Assembly (NCBI GenBank): GCA_028284065.1
Contig: JANQSJ010000014.1
Location: forward strand, 248,001-312,000
DNA: 64,000 nt
Source: Parvularculaceae bacterium
GTDB lineage: Bacteria > Pseudomonadota > Alphaproteobacteria > Caulobacterales > Parvularculaceae
Direction of reading: 5' to 3'
Position numbers and translations under genes: made by a program. The notes beneath the pieces were generated by a model. That model did not search any database, was not told where the DNA came from, and saw only the letters and a list, made by a program, of their open reading frames with translations. Positions 8,570-19,100 of the stretch are shown here, one piece after another (the stretch's first letter is position 1; the number at the start of each line of letters is the position of its first letter).

Positions 8570-9187
8570 TTAAGATGAGTAGTACTCAATGACGAGGTTC
8601 GGCTCCATCGTGCAGGCGTAAGGAACCTCCGCGAACTCCGGCGTCCTTAGATAGGTCGCCGTCATCTTTTTAGGGTCGACGTCGACATAGTCTGGAATAT
8701 CGCGCTCGGCGCTCTGCAGAGCCTCAAGGACCAGCGCCATGTTGCGCGACTTCTCTTTCACCTCGATGACGTCGCCAGGCTTGCAGCGAAACGAGGGGAT
8801 ATTCGTGCGCACGCCGTTCACTTTGACATGGCCGTGGTTGACGAATTGGCGCGCCGCGAAGACGGTCGGCACGAACTTCGCTCGATAAACGAGGGCGTCG
8901 AGCCGGCTTTCGAGAAGCCCGATCAGATTCTCAGCGGTGTTGCCGCGACGGCGCACGGCCTCGACATAGATCTTTTCGAACTGCTTCTCAGAGATGTTGC
9001 CGTAATGGCCTTTCAGCTTCTGCTTCGCCATGAGCTGCAGGCCGAAGTCGGACAGCTTGCCCTTGCGCCGCTGGCCATGCATGCCGGGGCCGTAATCGCG
9101 CTTGTTGATGGGCGATTTAGGGCGGCCCCAGACGTTTTCGCCGACCCGCCGGTCGAGCTTGTATTTCGCATTAATGCGCTTTGACAT
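8570..9187 (-). CDS. rpsD: 30S ribosomal protein S4
   Basis: This 205-residue protein starts [14 protein letters not shown] and contains the S4 RNA-binding fold, including [11 protein letters not shown] and [11 protein letters not shown]4 is a primary 16S rRNA binding protein that nucleates 30S assembly and shapes decoding fidelity. GAGGAAT lies 5 bp upstream of the ATG at 9187. The frame stays open for 250 codons upstream of this start, but that extension is low-complexity and not S4. The gene stands alone here, as in many alphaproteobacteria, instead of in the alpha operon. Confidence 0.98.
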   Translation of the reverse strand: MSKRINAKYKLDRRVGENVWGRPKSPINKRDYGPGMHGQRRKGKLSDFGLQLMAKQKLKGHYGNISEKQFEKIYVEAVRRRGNTAENLIGLLESRLDALVYRAKFVPTVFAARQFVNHGHVKVNGVRTNIPSFRCKPGDVIEVKEKSRNMALVLEALQSAERDIPDYVDVDPKKMTATYLRTPEFAEVPYACTMEPNLVIEYYSS

Positions 9188-9529
9188 TCGGATTCCTCGT
9201 CGCGGCGCGCTGCCGGTCCGCCAGACTATCCGGCGAACGATTTCAACGGCGGCCCTGCGCGCCATCCCGTCATGAAAGCGCGCGGGGTAGCGGCAGGACG
9301 AAAGCCTGTCAATCCGGGGCCCGCGGGGGCCCGCGCAGCGAAGGTTGCGCAGGGCGCAAGGATCGGCGATGCATGCGCGCCTCGATCGCGCGAAACAGTC
9401 TGCCGGGGCGCGCGTCCGCCGGGAAGCCTTCGCGGCGATCCTTTTCCAGCGGCAATAGCGGATATCGCGGGCCCATAAGAGAGAGAGTCGACAATACTTG
9501 TCTGCTGCAATCCTGCGCGCCTCGCCGCC
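9188..9529. other. Intergenic region between rpsD and the beta-propeller gene
   Basis: This 342-bp stretch separates two divergent genes. Several frames are open because of high GC, but none has protein-like composition. CCGGGGCCCGCGGGGGCCCG near 9316 is strongly self-complementary. Both divergent promoters should lie here; I could not place them. Confidence 0.4.
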
Positions 9530-10588
9530 ATGCTCGCCGCCATCCTGGCGACCGCCTTCTGGCGCACCGGGGCGGCCGCCGAAGAGCGGATTTGGATCAT
9601 CAATAATGGCGACCGGGATGTATCCGTGGCCGCGCCCGCGCCGCCGAACGGCGGCGCACGGCCTGAAACGGCGAGGCTCCAGTTCGAAGCGCGGCCTGTC
9701 GCGCTCGCCGCCGTTGACGCAGCGGGCCTCGTCTTTGTGGCGCTTGCGGGCGACGAGGGCGCCATCGTCGCCTACGACGCCGCCTCGCTTAAAGAATTGT
9801 GGCGCGCGGAAGCGGGCGTCAGCCTGCGCGAGATAGACATAGCCGCTGACCCGGCCGGCGGCGCGATGCTTGTCGCCCTCGGAAAGCAGACCCTGGTGTC
9901 GCTGAATCCAGCATCCGGGAAGGAAATCGGCCGGTCTAAGGTGCATGCTAGCGCGAAAATGGTCTCGACAGGCGCCGACCGGAGCTTCGCGGCGATCGCG
10001 GGCTACGGCGGATCGCGCAAAGTCGGCATCTTTGATCTCTCGCGGCGCGCTGCAGCCGACGACGAAGCGCCGTCAGGCGGCGTCATATCTTTCGGCGGCG
10101 GCCTCGCGCGGCAGGCGGCCGCGCCGCGCCGCGGCCTAATTATCGGCCAGCTCGACGGCCTGAACGGCTTCGAGGTGGGCGACCTTTCCAATCCGTCCGG
10201 GGTCCGCAGGGTCAAGCACGACAACAGCCTTGGCCTGCCGAGCCTCATCAAGGAGCTGGGGTTCCTCAATCTCGACGGCTTCAGCAGATGCTACGGCCTC
10301 GCCGTAAATGGCGACGAAACCGAAGTCTGGGCGACCTGCGGCAAGAACCTGAACGTCCATTCCCTCGTCGAAACAGGCTACCCGCAAATCGCCCACATGA
10401 AGCTCCCGTCACGTGGCCTTTGGGCTGCTTTCTCGCCGGACGGCGCACGCGCTTACGTTTCCCTGTCCGACGAGGACGCGGTGCTCGTCATCGACGCTGC
10501 GTCGAAGCAGTTCATTGAAACGATCCCGGTGGGCGACGACCCGGTCCGGGCTGTGGCCGTGTCAATCGACGCCGCTCACAATGAGTGA
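9530..10588 (+). CDS. Exported YVTN-type beta-propeller protein
   Basis: This 352-residue protein has a short hydrophobic N-terminus ending in AAA, then repeated blades of the form [20 protein letters not shown] and [19 protein letters not shown], which is the YVTN/surface-layer propeller signature. Such proteins usually act as periplasmic binding or scaffold domains. The N-terminal segment lacks the usual basic residues, so the true start might lie slightly upstream. The last 8 bases overlap the start of the rRNA methyltransferase gene, suggesting coupled translation. No specific ligand can be assigned. Confidence 0.75.
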   Translation: MLAAILATAFWRTGAAAEERIWIINNGDRDVSVAAPAPPNGGARPETARLQFEARPVALAAVDAAGLVFVALAGDEGAIVAYDAASLKELWRAEAGVSLREIDIAADPAGGAMLVALGKQTLVSLNPASGKEIGRSKVHASAKMVSTGADRSFAAIAGYGGSRKVGIFDLSRRAAADDEAPSGGVISFGGGLARQAAAPRRGLIIGQLDGLNGFEVGDLSNPSGVRRVKHDNSLGLPSLIKELGFLNLDGFSRCYGLAVNGDETEVWATCGKNLNVHSLVETGYPQIAHMKLPSRGLWAAFSPDGARAYVSLSDEDAVLVIDAASKQFIETIPVGDDPVRAVAVSIDAAHNE

Positions 10589-12029
10589 CCGACGCATGCG
10601 TAGCGGTCCGGACGAAAGCCGAACCAGCGCGCCGCGCGGAAAGGCCGGGCGCGCAAAGGGCGCCCTGTCGCGGGGGAAATCCGGTCGGCCGCGCGAACGG
10701 GAGGATGAAGGCGACGCCGGGGCAAGGATCGACGTCTCGCACATCCCCGGCGGCGCGGCCCGCAAAGCGGCGATCGACCTCGCCTTGCTGGTTGACGACG
10801 ACCGAAGCCTAGATGACGCGCTTCTATTCTCGAAGGCGTACAATGGCCTCGAAGGCTCGGATCGCGCGTTCGCGCGGGCGCTCGCCTCGACTGTTCTTCG
10901 CCGCCGCGGGACGCTTGACGCGATAATCGGCGACTATCTCGACCGGCCGATCCCCAGGCGCGCCAGACGGGCGATGCATATCCTGCGCATGACGGCGGCG
11001 CAGCTCGTGTTTCTCGACACGCCGCCGCACGCCGCGGTCTCAACCGCCGTGGAGCTGACCCGCGCGTTCAAGGAGACGGCCTCCCTCGCCGGCGTCGTCA
11101 ACGCCATCTCCCGAAAGATCGCCGAGACGGGAAAAGCCAAAGCCGCCGCCTTGCCTTCGCGGACCGACACGGCCGGCTGGCTCTGGCGCAGCTGGGATCG
11201 TCGTTACGGCCCGGCGGAGACCAGACGCATCGCCGCAGCGCATCTCGCCCGCGCGCCGATTGATCTGACCGTCAAGGACCCTGCGCGGCTGCAGGAATTC
11301 ATCGAACGAACCGCTGGCCGGGAAATCGGGGCGGGGTCCATTCGGCTGGAAGGAGAGCCGAGGGCGCCGGACCTTCCAGGCTACGCCAATGGCGACTGGT
11401 GGGTGCAGGACGCGGCGGCCGCCTTGCCGGCAAGGCTTCTGGGGGACGTGGCGGACAAACGCGTCCTCGATCTATGCGCGGCGCCGGGCGGCAAGACCAT
11501 GCAACTCGCCGCCGCCGGCGCGCGCGTCACGGCGCTGGACCAATCCGCCACTCGCCTCAAAAGGTTGAAGGCGAACCTGAAACGCACCGGTCTCGAGGCC
11601 GAAATAATCGAATCCGACATGCGAGCGTTTAGGCCCGACGCGCCATTTGACGCCGTCCTCCTAGACGCGCCGTGCACGGCGACAGGAACCATCCGCCGCC
11701 ACCCGGACGTCATGTGGTCAAAGACGCCTGACCAGTTGGCCGCGCTCGCGACCCTCCAGGGGGCGCTGATCGATCGCGCCGCGGATTTTGTCCGTTCAGG
11801 CGGGACGCTCGTCTATTGCGTCTGTTCGCTGCAGCCGGAGGAAGGCGAGGACCAGGCCGCAGCGGCGGTTCAACGGCTCGATCGCCTAAAGCCTTCGGAG
11901 ATTGACCCTGGCCCTCTTGGCGATTTCGCAGGCGCGGTAAAGGGCCACACGCTGCGCACGACGCCAGCCATGCTGAAAGGAAAAGGCGGCTGCGACGGGT
12001 TCTTCGCCGCGCGCTTCGTGGTTTCTTAA
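10581..12029 (+). CDS. rsmB: RsmB-type 16S rRNA (cytosine-5) methyltransferase
   Basis: This 482-residue protein has three parts: a basic, disordered N-terminal extension of about 50 residues rich in Arg/Gly/Lys, a NusB-like domain (about 55-190), and a SAM-dependent methyltransferase domain. The latter shows LDLCAAPGGKT for SAM binding, Cys365 in DAPCTATG and the nucleophile Cys415 in YCVCSLQPEEGE. RsmB methylates C967 of 16S rRNA in E. coli. The ATG at 10581 overlaps the upstream stop. The basic N-terminal tail is longer than in E. coli RsmB and could help RNA binding. Confidence 0.9.
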   Translation: MSDRRMRSGPDESRTSAPRGKAGRAKGALSRGKSGRPREREDEGDAGARIDVSHIPGGAARKAAIDLALLVDDDRSLDDALLFSKAYNGLEGSDRAFARALASTVLRRRGTLDAIIGDYLDRPIPRRARRAMHILRMTAAQLVFLDTPPHAAVSTAVELTRAFKETASLAGVVNAISRKIAETGKAKAAALPSRTDTAGWLWRSWDRRYGPAETRRIAAAHLARAPIDLTVKDPARLQEFIERTAGREIGAGSIRLEGEPRAPDLPGYANGDWWVQDAAAALPARLLGDVADKRVLDLCAAPGGKTMQLAAAGARVTALDQSATRLKRLKANLKRTGLEAEIIESDMRAFRPDAPFDAVLLDAPCTATGTIRRHPDVMWSKTPDQLAALATLQGALIDRAADFVRSGGTLVYCVCSLQPEEGEDQAAAAVQRLDRLKPSEIDPGPLGDFAGAVKGHTLRTTPAMLKGKGGCDGFFAARFVVS

Positions 12030-12201
12030 CGCAGGCTTAAGCGGGCCGGCGGAAGGCTTGCCGCGACGGTTCCGGCGCTCCATGCGCGCAGGACGCCAAG
12101 TGTTGAACGGCCGCGGGCGGTTCTCATATAAAGGGTCAGCGGCGGGCGAGGTTTTCGGACCCCGCGATAATGGATTATTGAGCACACTTGCTGGAGCGCA
12201 C

Positions 12202-12933
12202 ATGAACGATCTTCAAAGAGGCTACGGCGCCGCGACGACGGCGCGAACAGGCGCGGGCGCCATTGATGAGGGCCTGCGCCAGTACATGCTGGGCGTCTAC
12301 AACTATATGGCGCTCGGCGTCGCCGGCACCGGCATCGTCTCGTTGTTTGTCGCGTCGCAGCCTGCGCTTGTAGGCGCAATCGGCGGCACGCCTCTTATTT
12401 GGGTGCTGTTCGCCGGCCTGCTCGGCCTTGGCTGGTTCGCGCCACGGGTAATGTTCAATGGCTCGAAGGGCATGGCGCACGCCATGTTCTGGATCTACGC
12501 CGGCCTCTGGGGCCTCCTCATCGCGCCGATGCTGTACTCGTTCCAGGCCGCCGGCGCGAGCGTCGACATCTACCGCGCGTTCTTCATAACGGCCGGCCTC
12601 TTCGCCGGGATAAGCCTTTGGGGCTACACCACCAAGCGCGATATCTCCGGTTGGGGCGGGTTCCTCGCCATGGCGTCGATCGGCCTGCTCATCGCCATTA
12701 TCGTGAATGTCTTTATCGGCTCCACGCTGATGAGCCTCATCACGTCAAGCCTTGTGGTGCTTGTCTTCACGGCAGTGACCGCCTGGGAGACCCAAACCAT
12801 CAAGTCCATGTATGTGGAAGGCGGCGCGGCGAACGATCGGGCGGCGATCTTCGGCGCCTTCGCGCTTTACGGGTCGTTCGTGACGCTGTTCATCCACATC
12901 CTGAACATTCTCGGGATTATGCGCAGCGACTGA
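12202..12933 (+). CDS. Bax inhibitor-1/YccA family membrane protein
   Basis: This 243-residue integral membrane protein has about seven hydrophobic segments and the BI-1 signature region FITAGLFAGISLWGYTTKRD. The family forms calcium-leak channels or modulates membrane proteases such as FtsH in bacteria. CTGGAG lies 6 bp before the ATG at 12202. The in-frame ATG at 12058 would add 48 polar residues with no start signal. It is monocistronic, followed by a terminator hairpin at 12962-12989. Confidence 0.92.
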   Translation: MNDLQRGYGAATTARTGAGAIDEGLRQYMLGVYNYMALGVAGTGIVSLFVASQPALVGAIGGTPLIWVLFAGLLGLGWFAPRVMFNGSKGMAHAMFWIYAGLWGLLIAPMLYSFQAAGASVDIYRAFFITAGLFAGISLWGYTTKRDISGWGGFLAMASIGLLIAIIVNVFIGSTLMSLITSSLVVLVFTAVTAWETQTIKSMYVEGGAANDRAAIFGAFALYGSFVTLFIHILNILGIMRSD

Positions 12934-12961
12934 GCGCGCCCCGCATTCCGCGAACCCGACG

Positions 12962-12989
12962 CCTCCGGCCCCATGGCCGGGGGTTTTTT
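12962..12989 (+). terminator. Intrinsic terminator after BI-1 family gene
   Basis: Stem CCTCCGGCC/GGCCGGGGG (one G:T wobble) with a CCAT loop is followed by TTTTTT, 29 bp after the stop. Confidence 0.85.
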
Positions 12990-13077
12990 GAATCGACCGC
13001 TTGCCCAAACCGGATTGTGAGGCGGCGCGAGCAAGTTTCGGCTGGTCGCGGACAGTCAAGTTGAGTAGGCCTGTCCC

Positions 13078-14346
13078 ATGACGTCGCCAACGCCTCGCCC
13101 TTTCCATTCCATGGACGCCCACGATCTGCCGATCTCCGCAGCCGACGCAAATGCCGCACGCGGCTATGACGCTTATGTGCGGGAGTTCCTTTCCTACGGC
13201 TCAAAGTTGCGCGATCTCTTTGCTGTCGCCGACGCTGCGCCCGACGCGCCGCTGCTCAACGCCCACGCGGCGGCCCTGCATCTCGCTTTTGAAGGCGCAG
13301 AAGGTTGGACGAACGCCGCGCCCTATCTCGCTCGCATGCCCGCCGCCCGCGCTCGAGGATCCGCGCGCGAACGACTCTTCTGCGACGCCGTCGACGCCTG
13401 GTCTGACAAGAATTTCCACGGCGCGCTGGCTGCGCTTGACGAGCTGACGGTTCGGTGGCCTGCGGACATTTGCGCCATCAAATGGGGCCAGTATCACGCG
13501 TTCAACCTCGGCGATCAGTCGGCGCTTCTGCGCTTCGGCAGGCGGGCCGCGATCGTGCACGAGAATACGCCGTACGCCCACGGCATGATCGCCTTCGCGC
13601 TGGAGCAGAACCACGAACTTGACGCAGCCCATGATGAGGGCGTGCGCGCCGTTGAAATCGCGATAGACGACGCCTGGGCCCACCATGCCGTCGCGCATGT
13701 ATTCGAGACCCGCGCAGAAGCTGCGGACGGCGCGCGCTGGCTCGACCGCTGCGCCCATACCTGGGAAGGAAAAGGCGTCTTTATCCGCGACCACAATTGG
13801 TGGCATGCGGCGCTTTTCCGGTTGACCCTCGGCGACGCAGCTGGCGCGCTGCGCATATATGACGATCGCCTATGGGGCGAATGGCCGGAGTTCCCGCAGG
13901 AACAGATCGGCGCCGTCTCGATGCTTTGGCGGCTCGAAATGCGCGGGCTCGATGTGGGCGAGCGCTGGGCGCCGGTCGTCGACGAAGCGCGCAGACGCGC
14001 CGGCGAACGGATTTTTCCGTTTCATGACATTCATTACCTCTACGCCCTCGCCCGCGCGGGCGCGCCCGGCGAAGCGGAGGCTATGCTGGCGTCCATCGAA
14101 GAAAAGGCCGCAGCTTGCTGCGAGCGAACCGCCCCCGCCTGGCGCGGCGCGCTTTTGCCGGCGGCGCAGGGGGCCCTCGCTTTCGCCGAAGGCCGGTTCG
14201 AGGAGGCGGCCGACGCATTCGGCGTGGCGGGCCCGCGCCTGCAATGGATTGGCGGCAGCCACGCCCAGCGCCATCTATTCGCTGAAGCCCGCGCGTTCGC
14301 GGAAAGGCGCTTGGCGCAAGCGCCGAACCGCGCCGCAAACCAGTAG
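13078..14346 (+). CDS. TTC38-like tetratricopeptide repeat protein
   Basis: This 422-residue soluble protein resembles the TTC38 (tetratricopeptide repeat protein 38) family. It has helical repeats across its length, with conserved segments DAWAHHAVAHVFETR, DHNWWHAALF and FHDIHYLYALARAG typical of the family. There is no signal peptide. Function is unknown; TPR folds mediate protein contacts. It stands alone between the BI-1 terminator and the symporter genes. An internal ATG at 13111 is an alternative start. Confidence 0.8.
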   Translation: MTSPTPRPFHSMDAHDLPISAADANAARGYDAYVREFLSYGSKLRDLFAVADAAPDAPLLNAHAAALHLAFEGAEGWTNAAPYLARMPAARARGSARERLFCDAVDAWSDKNFHGALAALDELTVRWPADICAIKWGQYHAFNLGDQSALLRFGRRAAIVHENTPYAHGMIAFALEQNHELDAAHDEGVRAVEIAIDDAWAHHAVAHVFETRAEAADGARWLDRCAHTWEGKGVFIRDHNWWHAALFRLTLGDAAGALRIYDDRLWGEWPEFPQEQIGAVSMLWRLEMRGLDVGERWAPVVDEARRRAGERIFPFHDIHYLYALARAGAPGEAEAMLASIEEKAAACCERTAPAWRGALLPAAQGALAFAEGRFEEAADAFGVAGPRLQWIGGSHAQRHLFAEARAFAERRLAQAPNRAANQ

Positions 14347-14423
14347 ACAGAGCACTCTCTCGCTTGCGGCCTGTTGCGGCATCAAGCTAGCATCCGCCGT
14401 CCAGCGATGATCCGGGGGCGGCC

Positions 14424-14612
14424 GTGCGGCGCGTGACGCTGATTTATCTCATTTGTTTTCTGCTCACGGTCACCTGGCCGGGCTTCACGCTGATCAATCG
14501 CCCGACGCCGCTCATCCTGGGTCTGCCGTTCAATCTCTTCTGCCTGGCGGTTCTCATTCTCGGCGGCATGGGCGTCCTTTACGCCCTTTACCGCAGCGAA
14601 GAGAAGCGCTGA
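14424..14612 (+). CDS. DUF3311 small membrane protein
   Basis: This 62-residue protein has two hydrophobic helices with PGFTLINRP between them and a basic tail (YRSEEKR). This matches DUF3311 proteins, which almost always precede a sodium/solute symporter gene. It is probably a small accessory subunit of the transporter encoded 7 bp downstream. The start codon is GTG with GGGGGCGG just upstream. Confidence 0.85.
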   Translation: MRRVTLIYLICFLLTVTWPGFTLINRPTPLILGLPFNLFCLAVLILGGMGVLYALYRSEEKR

Positions 14613-14619
14613 CGCCCCC

Positions 14620-16104
14620 GTGGAGCGCTGGCAGGTCATCGCCGCCGTCATTGTCGGCTATCTCGTCCTGACCCTGACGATTGGCCTTGTCTCCGGACGC
14701 GGCGCATCGAAAAGCGTGCAGGGCTATGTGGCGGGCGACCGCGATTTCGGCCTGCTCGTCATGTACTTCGTTCTTGGCGCGTCGGTATTCTCCGCATTCG
14801 CCTTCCTCGGCGGGCCCGGATGGACATACTCGCGCGGCGCAGCGGCGTACTACATTCTCTCCTACGGCGTCCTTGGCATGGCGCCCTATTTCTTCATCGG
14901 CCCAAAAGCCGCCGATCTCGGACGAAAATTCGGGTACGTCACCCAGGCGCAACTCATCTGCGGGCGGTTTCCGTCAAAGCTCCTGTCTCTGATTGTCGCG
15001 CTGATGACGCTCGCGGCGTTCATCCCCTACATCACGCTCCAGATGCGCGGCGCCGGCATCGTCATCGAGGCGGTGACCGAGGGACGCGTACCGATCTGGC
15101 TCGGCGCGGGCGCAGCCTATGGCGTCGTCATCGTCTACGTTCTCTTGAGCGGCGCGAAGGCTGTCGGCTGGACCAATACGTTTCAGGGGCTTTTCATGCT
15201 CGCCATCGCCTGGTCGCTCGGGCTCTACCTGCCGATATCGCTTTATGGCGGCGTCGGAGAGATGTTTGAGCGCATCCTCGCCGAACGCCCGGAACTCCTC
15301 ACCGCGCCGGGCCTCGCCGCCGACGGCGCCCCCTGGACGTGGGGCGGATATTCAAGCGCCATCATCGTTTCCGCCGTCGGTCTGATGATGTGGCCGCACC
15401 TTTTCATGAAGGCGTTTACGGCGCGCACCGACCGGACGCTGAAGCGCACGGTCTTTCTGTTCCCGACCTTCCAGATCTTTCTGATCCCGGTGTTCCTCAT
15501 CGGATTCGCGGGCGTTCTCTATCCGGAGCGTCCGCCGTCGGCGGATTTCATCATGCCCTTCATGATCCTGAATGTGGAGTTGCCCGCCCTTGTGGTGGGG
15601 CTGTTCTGCGCCGGCGCGCTCTCCGCCTCCATGTCCACGGGCGATGCGCTCCTGCATGCTGCGGGCTCGGTCATGGTCGAAGACGCGATCGGGCCATTCC
15701 GGAAGATGAGCGACGCCGCGCAGCGGCGCCTCATTCAGGTTTTTGTCCTTGTCTTCGGGTCAATCGCCTATTTCTTCGCTGTCTCGGGCTCGGCGTCCCT
15801 GGTCGTCCTGTTGCTGACGGCCTACGGCCTTATCTGCCAGCTCGCCCCGCCGATCGCCGCCGCGCTATATTGGCGCCGCGCGACGACCGCCGGCGTCATC
15901 TCCGGGTTCGCGGCCGGCTCGGCGACGGCGCTCTTCTTCTTCCTGACAGGATTTTTGGGCGAAAACCTCAGGCCCTTCGACCTGCATGAAGGCGTCCTCG
16001 GCCTTCTCGTCCATGTCCCGACGTTGATTATCGTCAGCCTCATGACGGCGCCGCAGGATGAAGCGCATTCGAAGAGCTTCGTCGAAATCGGCGCGCATCA
16101 ATGA
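14620..16104 (+). CDS. Sodium:solute symporter family transporter
   Basis: This 494-residue protein has about 13 membrane segments and SSS-family features. GYVAGDRDFG lies near the N-terminus and ALSASMSTGDALLHAAG around residue 335 matches the conserved Na+-site helix. It would couple Na+ inflow to uptake of a small organic solute such as a monocarboxylate or amino acid; the substrate cannot be told from sequence. The start codon is GTG at 14620. It forms an operon with the DUF3311 gene. Its last 7 bases overlap the end of dnaE2 on the other strand. Confidence 0.9.
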   Translation: MERWQVIAAVIVGYLVLTLTIGLVSGRGASKSVQGYVAGDRDFGLLVMYFVLGASVFSAFAFLGGPGWTYSRGAAAYYILSYGVLGMAPYFFIGPKAADLGRKFGYVTQAQLICGRFPSKLLSLIVALMTLAAFIPYITLQMRGAGIVIEAVTEGRVPIWLGAGAAYGVVIVYVLLSGAKAVGWTNTFQGLFMLAIAWSLGLYLPISLYGGVGEMFERILAERPELLTAPGLAADGAPWTWGGYSSAIIVSAVGLMMWPHLFMKAFTARTDRTLKRTVFLFPTFQIFLIPVFLIGFAGVLYPERPPSADFIMPFMILNVELPALVVGLFCAGALSASMSTGDALLHAAGSVMVEDAIGPFRKMSDAAQRRLIQVFVLVFGSIAYFFAVSGSASLVVLLLTAYGLICQLAPPIAAALYWRRATTAGVISGFAAGSATALFFFLTGFLGENLRPFDLHEGVLGLLVHVPTLIIVSLMTAPQDEAHSKSFVEIGAHQ

Positions 16105-19100
16105 AAATCCCGCGACTTGGGCAGAATGCTCCTTAGACGTTTTTCCTGATCCGCCTTGCGCTCGATCGACGTCGCGCGCGGGTCCGTCCGCTCGCCGCCA
16201 TGGCGAAACTCGTCAGCGCGCGCGTAGGCCTCCGCCGCCTCGGCGTAATCCTCCGACAGCGTCATGAGCAGATGGCTTAAGTCCTCCAGCCGGTCAGCGA
16301 CGACGTGAATAACCTCGCCTTCCCGCTGCACCCGACCCGTCACGCCCATCGCCCGCGCGCCGAGCACGACGCGGCGGAAACGCTCGAACACCCGCGGCCA
16401 GATGACGATATTCGCAACGCCGGTTTCATCCTCGAGGGTCGCGAAGATGACGCCCGAGGCGGTGCCGGGCCGTTGGCGCACGAGGACGAGGCCGCCGACA
16501 TGCACGCGCCTTCTGTCCGCCGTGTCGCGCAATGTCTCGTTACGGACGAACTGCGCCGCCTGAAGCGTCTCGCGCAGGAAGGCGATCGGATGCGCGCGCA
16601 ATGACAGGCGCAAGGATCGGTAGTCATGGATCACCTCCTCGCCCGGCGGCATGCGCGGCAGCGCCGCCTCCGCTTCGCGGCCTGAGGCGTCCGCATGGGC
16701 GAAGAGCGGCGGCGCGTTCTCGCCGGACCCAGCATCGAGCCCCCGGGCGGCCCACAGGGCGTCGCGGCGCGAGAACCCCAGGGAGGCGAAGGCGTCGGCC
16801 CCTGCAAGGCGCTCCACATCAGCGCGGGAAAGGCGCGCCCGCAGCCAGAGATCGCGCGCGGAATCAAATGCGCCGCCGTCTTCGCGGGCCGCGACGATCC
16901 GGTCCGCAATCTCTTCCGACAGCCCCTTTACCTGGCGAAACCCGAGCCGCACCGCATGGCGCCCCCGAATCGCCGACGCCATCTCCTGATGGGCGGCGTG
17001 CAGGCGTTCGGCCACGGGCGGGCGATCGGCGCACGCATGCTCCAGCGTGGCGTCCCAGAAAGACTCATTGATGTCGACCGTCCGCACCTCCACCCCATGC
17101 TCGCGGGCGTCGCGCACCAGCTGCGCCGGCGCGTAGAAGCCAAGGGGCTGGGCGTTCAGCATCGCAGCCAGAAAGACGTCCGGATACCGACATTTGAGCC
17201 AGCAGGAGACGTAGACGATGAGCGCGAAACTCGCCGCGTGGCTCTCCGGAAAGCCGTATTCGCCAAAGCCCTCAATCTGCTTGAAGCAGCGCTCGGCGAA
17301 GGCGGGATCATAGCCCCGCGCCTTCATGCCCTCGATAAGTTTCTCGCCGAAAAGATGGATCGTGCCTGACTTGCGAAACGTCGCCATCGCCCGGCGGAGT
17401 TGGTCCGCCTCGGTCGGCGTGAAGCCCCCGGCGATGATGGCGATCTTCATCGCCTGCTCCTGGAACAGGGGCACGCCGAGGGTCTTGCCGAGCACTTCTT
17501 CGAGCTCTTTAGACGGAAACTCGACTTTTTCCTCCCCGCGGCGGCGGCGCAGATAGGGGTGGACCATATCCCCCTGGATCGGCCCCGGCCGGACAATCGC
17601 CACTTCGATGACGAGGTCGTAAAAGTCGCGCGGCCTCAGGCGCGGCAGCATGGTCATCTGCGCGCGGCTTTCGATTTGAAAGACGCCGAGCGTATCCGCA
17701 CGGCAGATCATGTCGTAGACGTCTTTTTCCTCCGGCGGGACGGAGGCGAGGTCCAGCGACAATCCGTAATGGCGAGATAGCAACTCGAACGCCTTGGCGA
17801 CGCAAGTGAGCATGCCGAGTCCCAGAACGTCGACCTTGATAATGCCAAGAGCGTCGAGATCGTCCTTGTCCCACTCAACGAAAGTGCGGTCCGGCATCGC
17901 GGCGTTGCCGATGGGGATCGTCTCCTCGAGCGGTCCGTCGGTCATGACGAAACCGCCCGTATGCTGGGACAGGTGCCTCGGAAAGCCGATCAGGTCGCGC
18001 GCGAGCCGCAACGTCGCGGCGAGGCGCGGTTCGCCGACGTCAAGCCCGCAATCGACCGCCGCTTCGTCGCGGATGCGCCCGTCGCGCCAGCCGCGCGTCG
18101 CGCCTGACAACGCCGAAACCGCGTCTTCGGACAGGCCCATCGCCTTGCCGACTTCGCGCAGGGCCGAACGGGCGCGATAGCAGATCACCGTCGCCGCGAT
18201 GCCGGCCCGCTCGCGCCCATATTTTTCGTATATATACTGAATAACCTCTTCGCGACGCGCATGCTCGAAGTCGACGTCGATGTCCGGCGGCTCACGCCGC
18301 TCTTCAGAGATGAACCGCTCAAAGAGCAAATCCATCTTCGAGGGGTCGACCGACGTCACGCCAAGGCAAAAGCAGACGGAGGAATTCGCCGCCGAGCCGC
18401 GCCCCTGGCACAAGATGTCTTTCGAGCGGGCGAAACGCACGATGTCGTAAACGGTGAGAAAATAAGGCGCGTAATCCAGCCGAGCGATGAGGTCGAGCTC
18501 ATGGACAAGGGCGGCGCGCACCTTGTCCGGCACGCCGTCCGGATACCGTCCCCGGGCGCCGATCCATGTGCGGCGCTCCAGCGTCTCCTGCGGGCTTTCC
18601 CCGTCGGCGGTTTCCTTCGGATACTCATAGCGCAACTCGTCAAGCGAGAAGCGCGCGCGCCCGGCGAGCTTCAGGGTCTCTTCGACCGCGCCCGAATGAT
18701 CGGCGAAGAGGCGCGCCATCTCCGCCGGCGGCTTTAAATGGCGTTCCGCGTTCGCTTCCAGCAGGCGGCCCGCGCCGTCGATGGTCGTCCCCTCGCGAAT
18801 GCAGGAGAGGACGTCCTGCAGCGCGCGCCGCGCAGGCGCATGGTAGAGGACATGATTGACCGCGAGGAGCGGCGCGCCCGTCCGCGCGGCGACCGCCGCA
18901 AGCGCGTTCGCCGCGCGCGCATCATCCGGCCCGAAGGCCCGCGCGGCGGCGAGCCAGACGTCGCCCGGAAACGCTGCGCGGAGCTTGGCGACAAGCGCGT
19001 CCAGTCCGGCGTCCTCTGGCCCATCGGGGGCGACGGCGAAAAGGCTCCCCACCCCCAACTCAATCGCGTCCTCAACCGTCAGAAGACACGCGCCCTTTTC

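Noticed and set aside
9188..9946. Open frame continuing upstream of rpsD into the next gene
   Set aside because: S4 normally starts at the chosen ATG, which has a good Shine-Dalgarno site. The extension overlaps the divergent beta-propeller gene.
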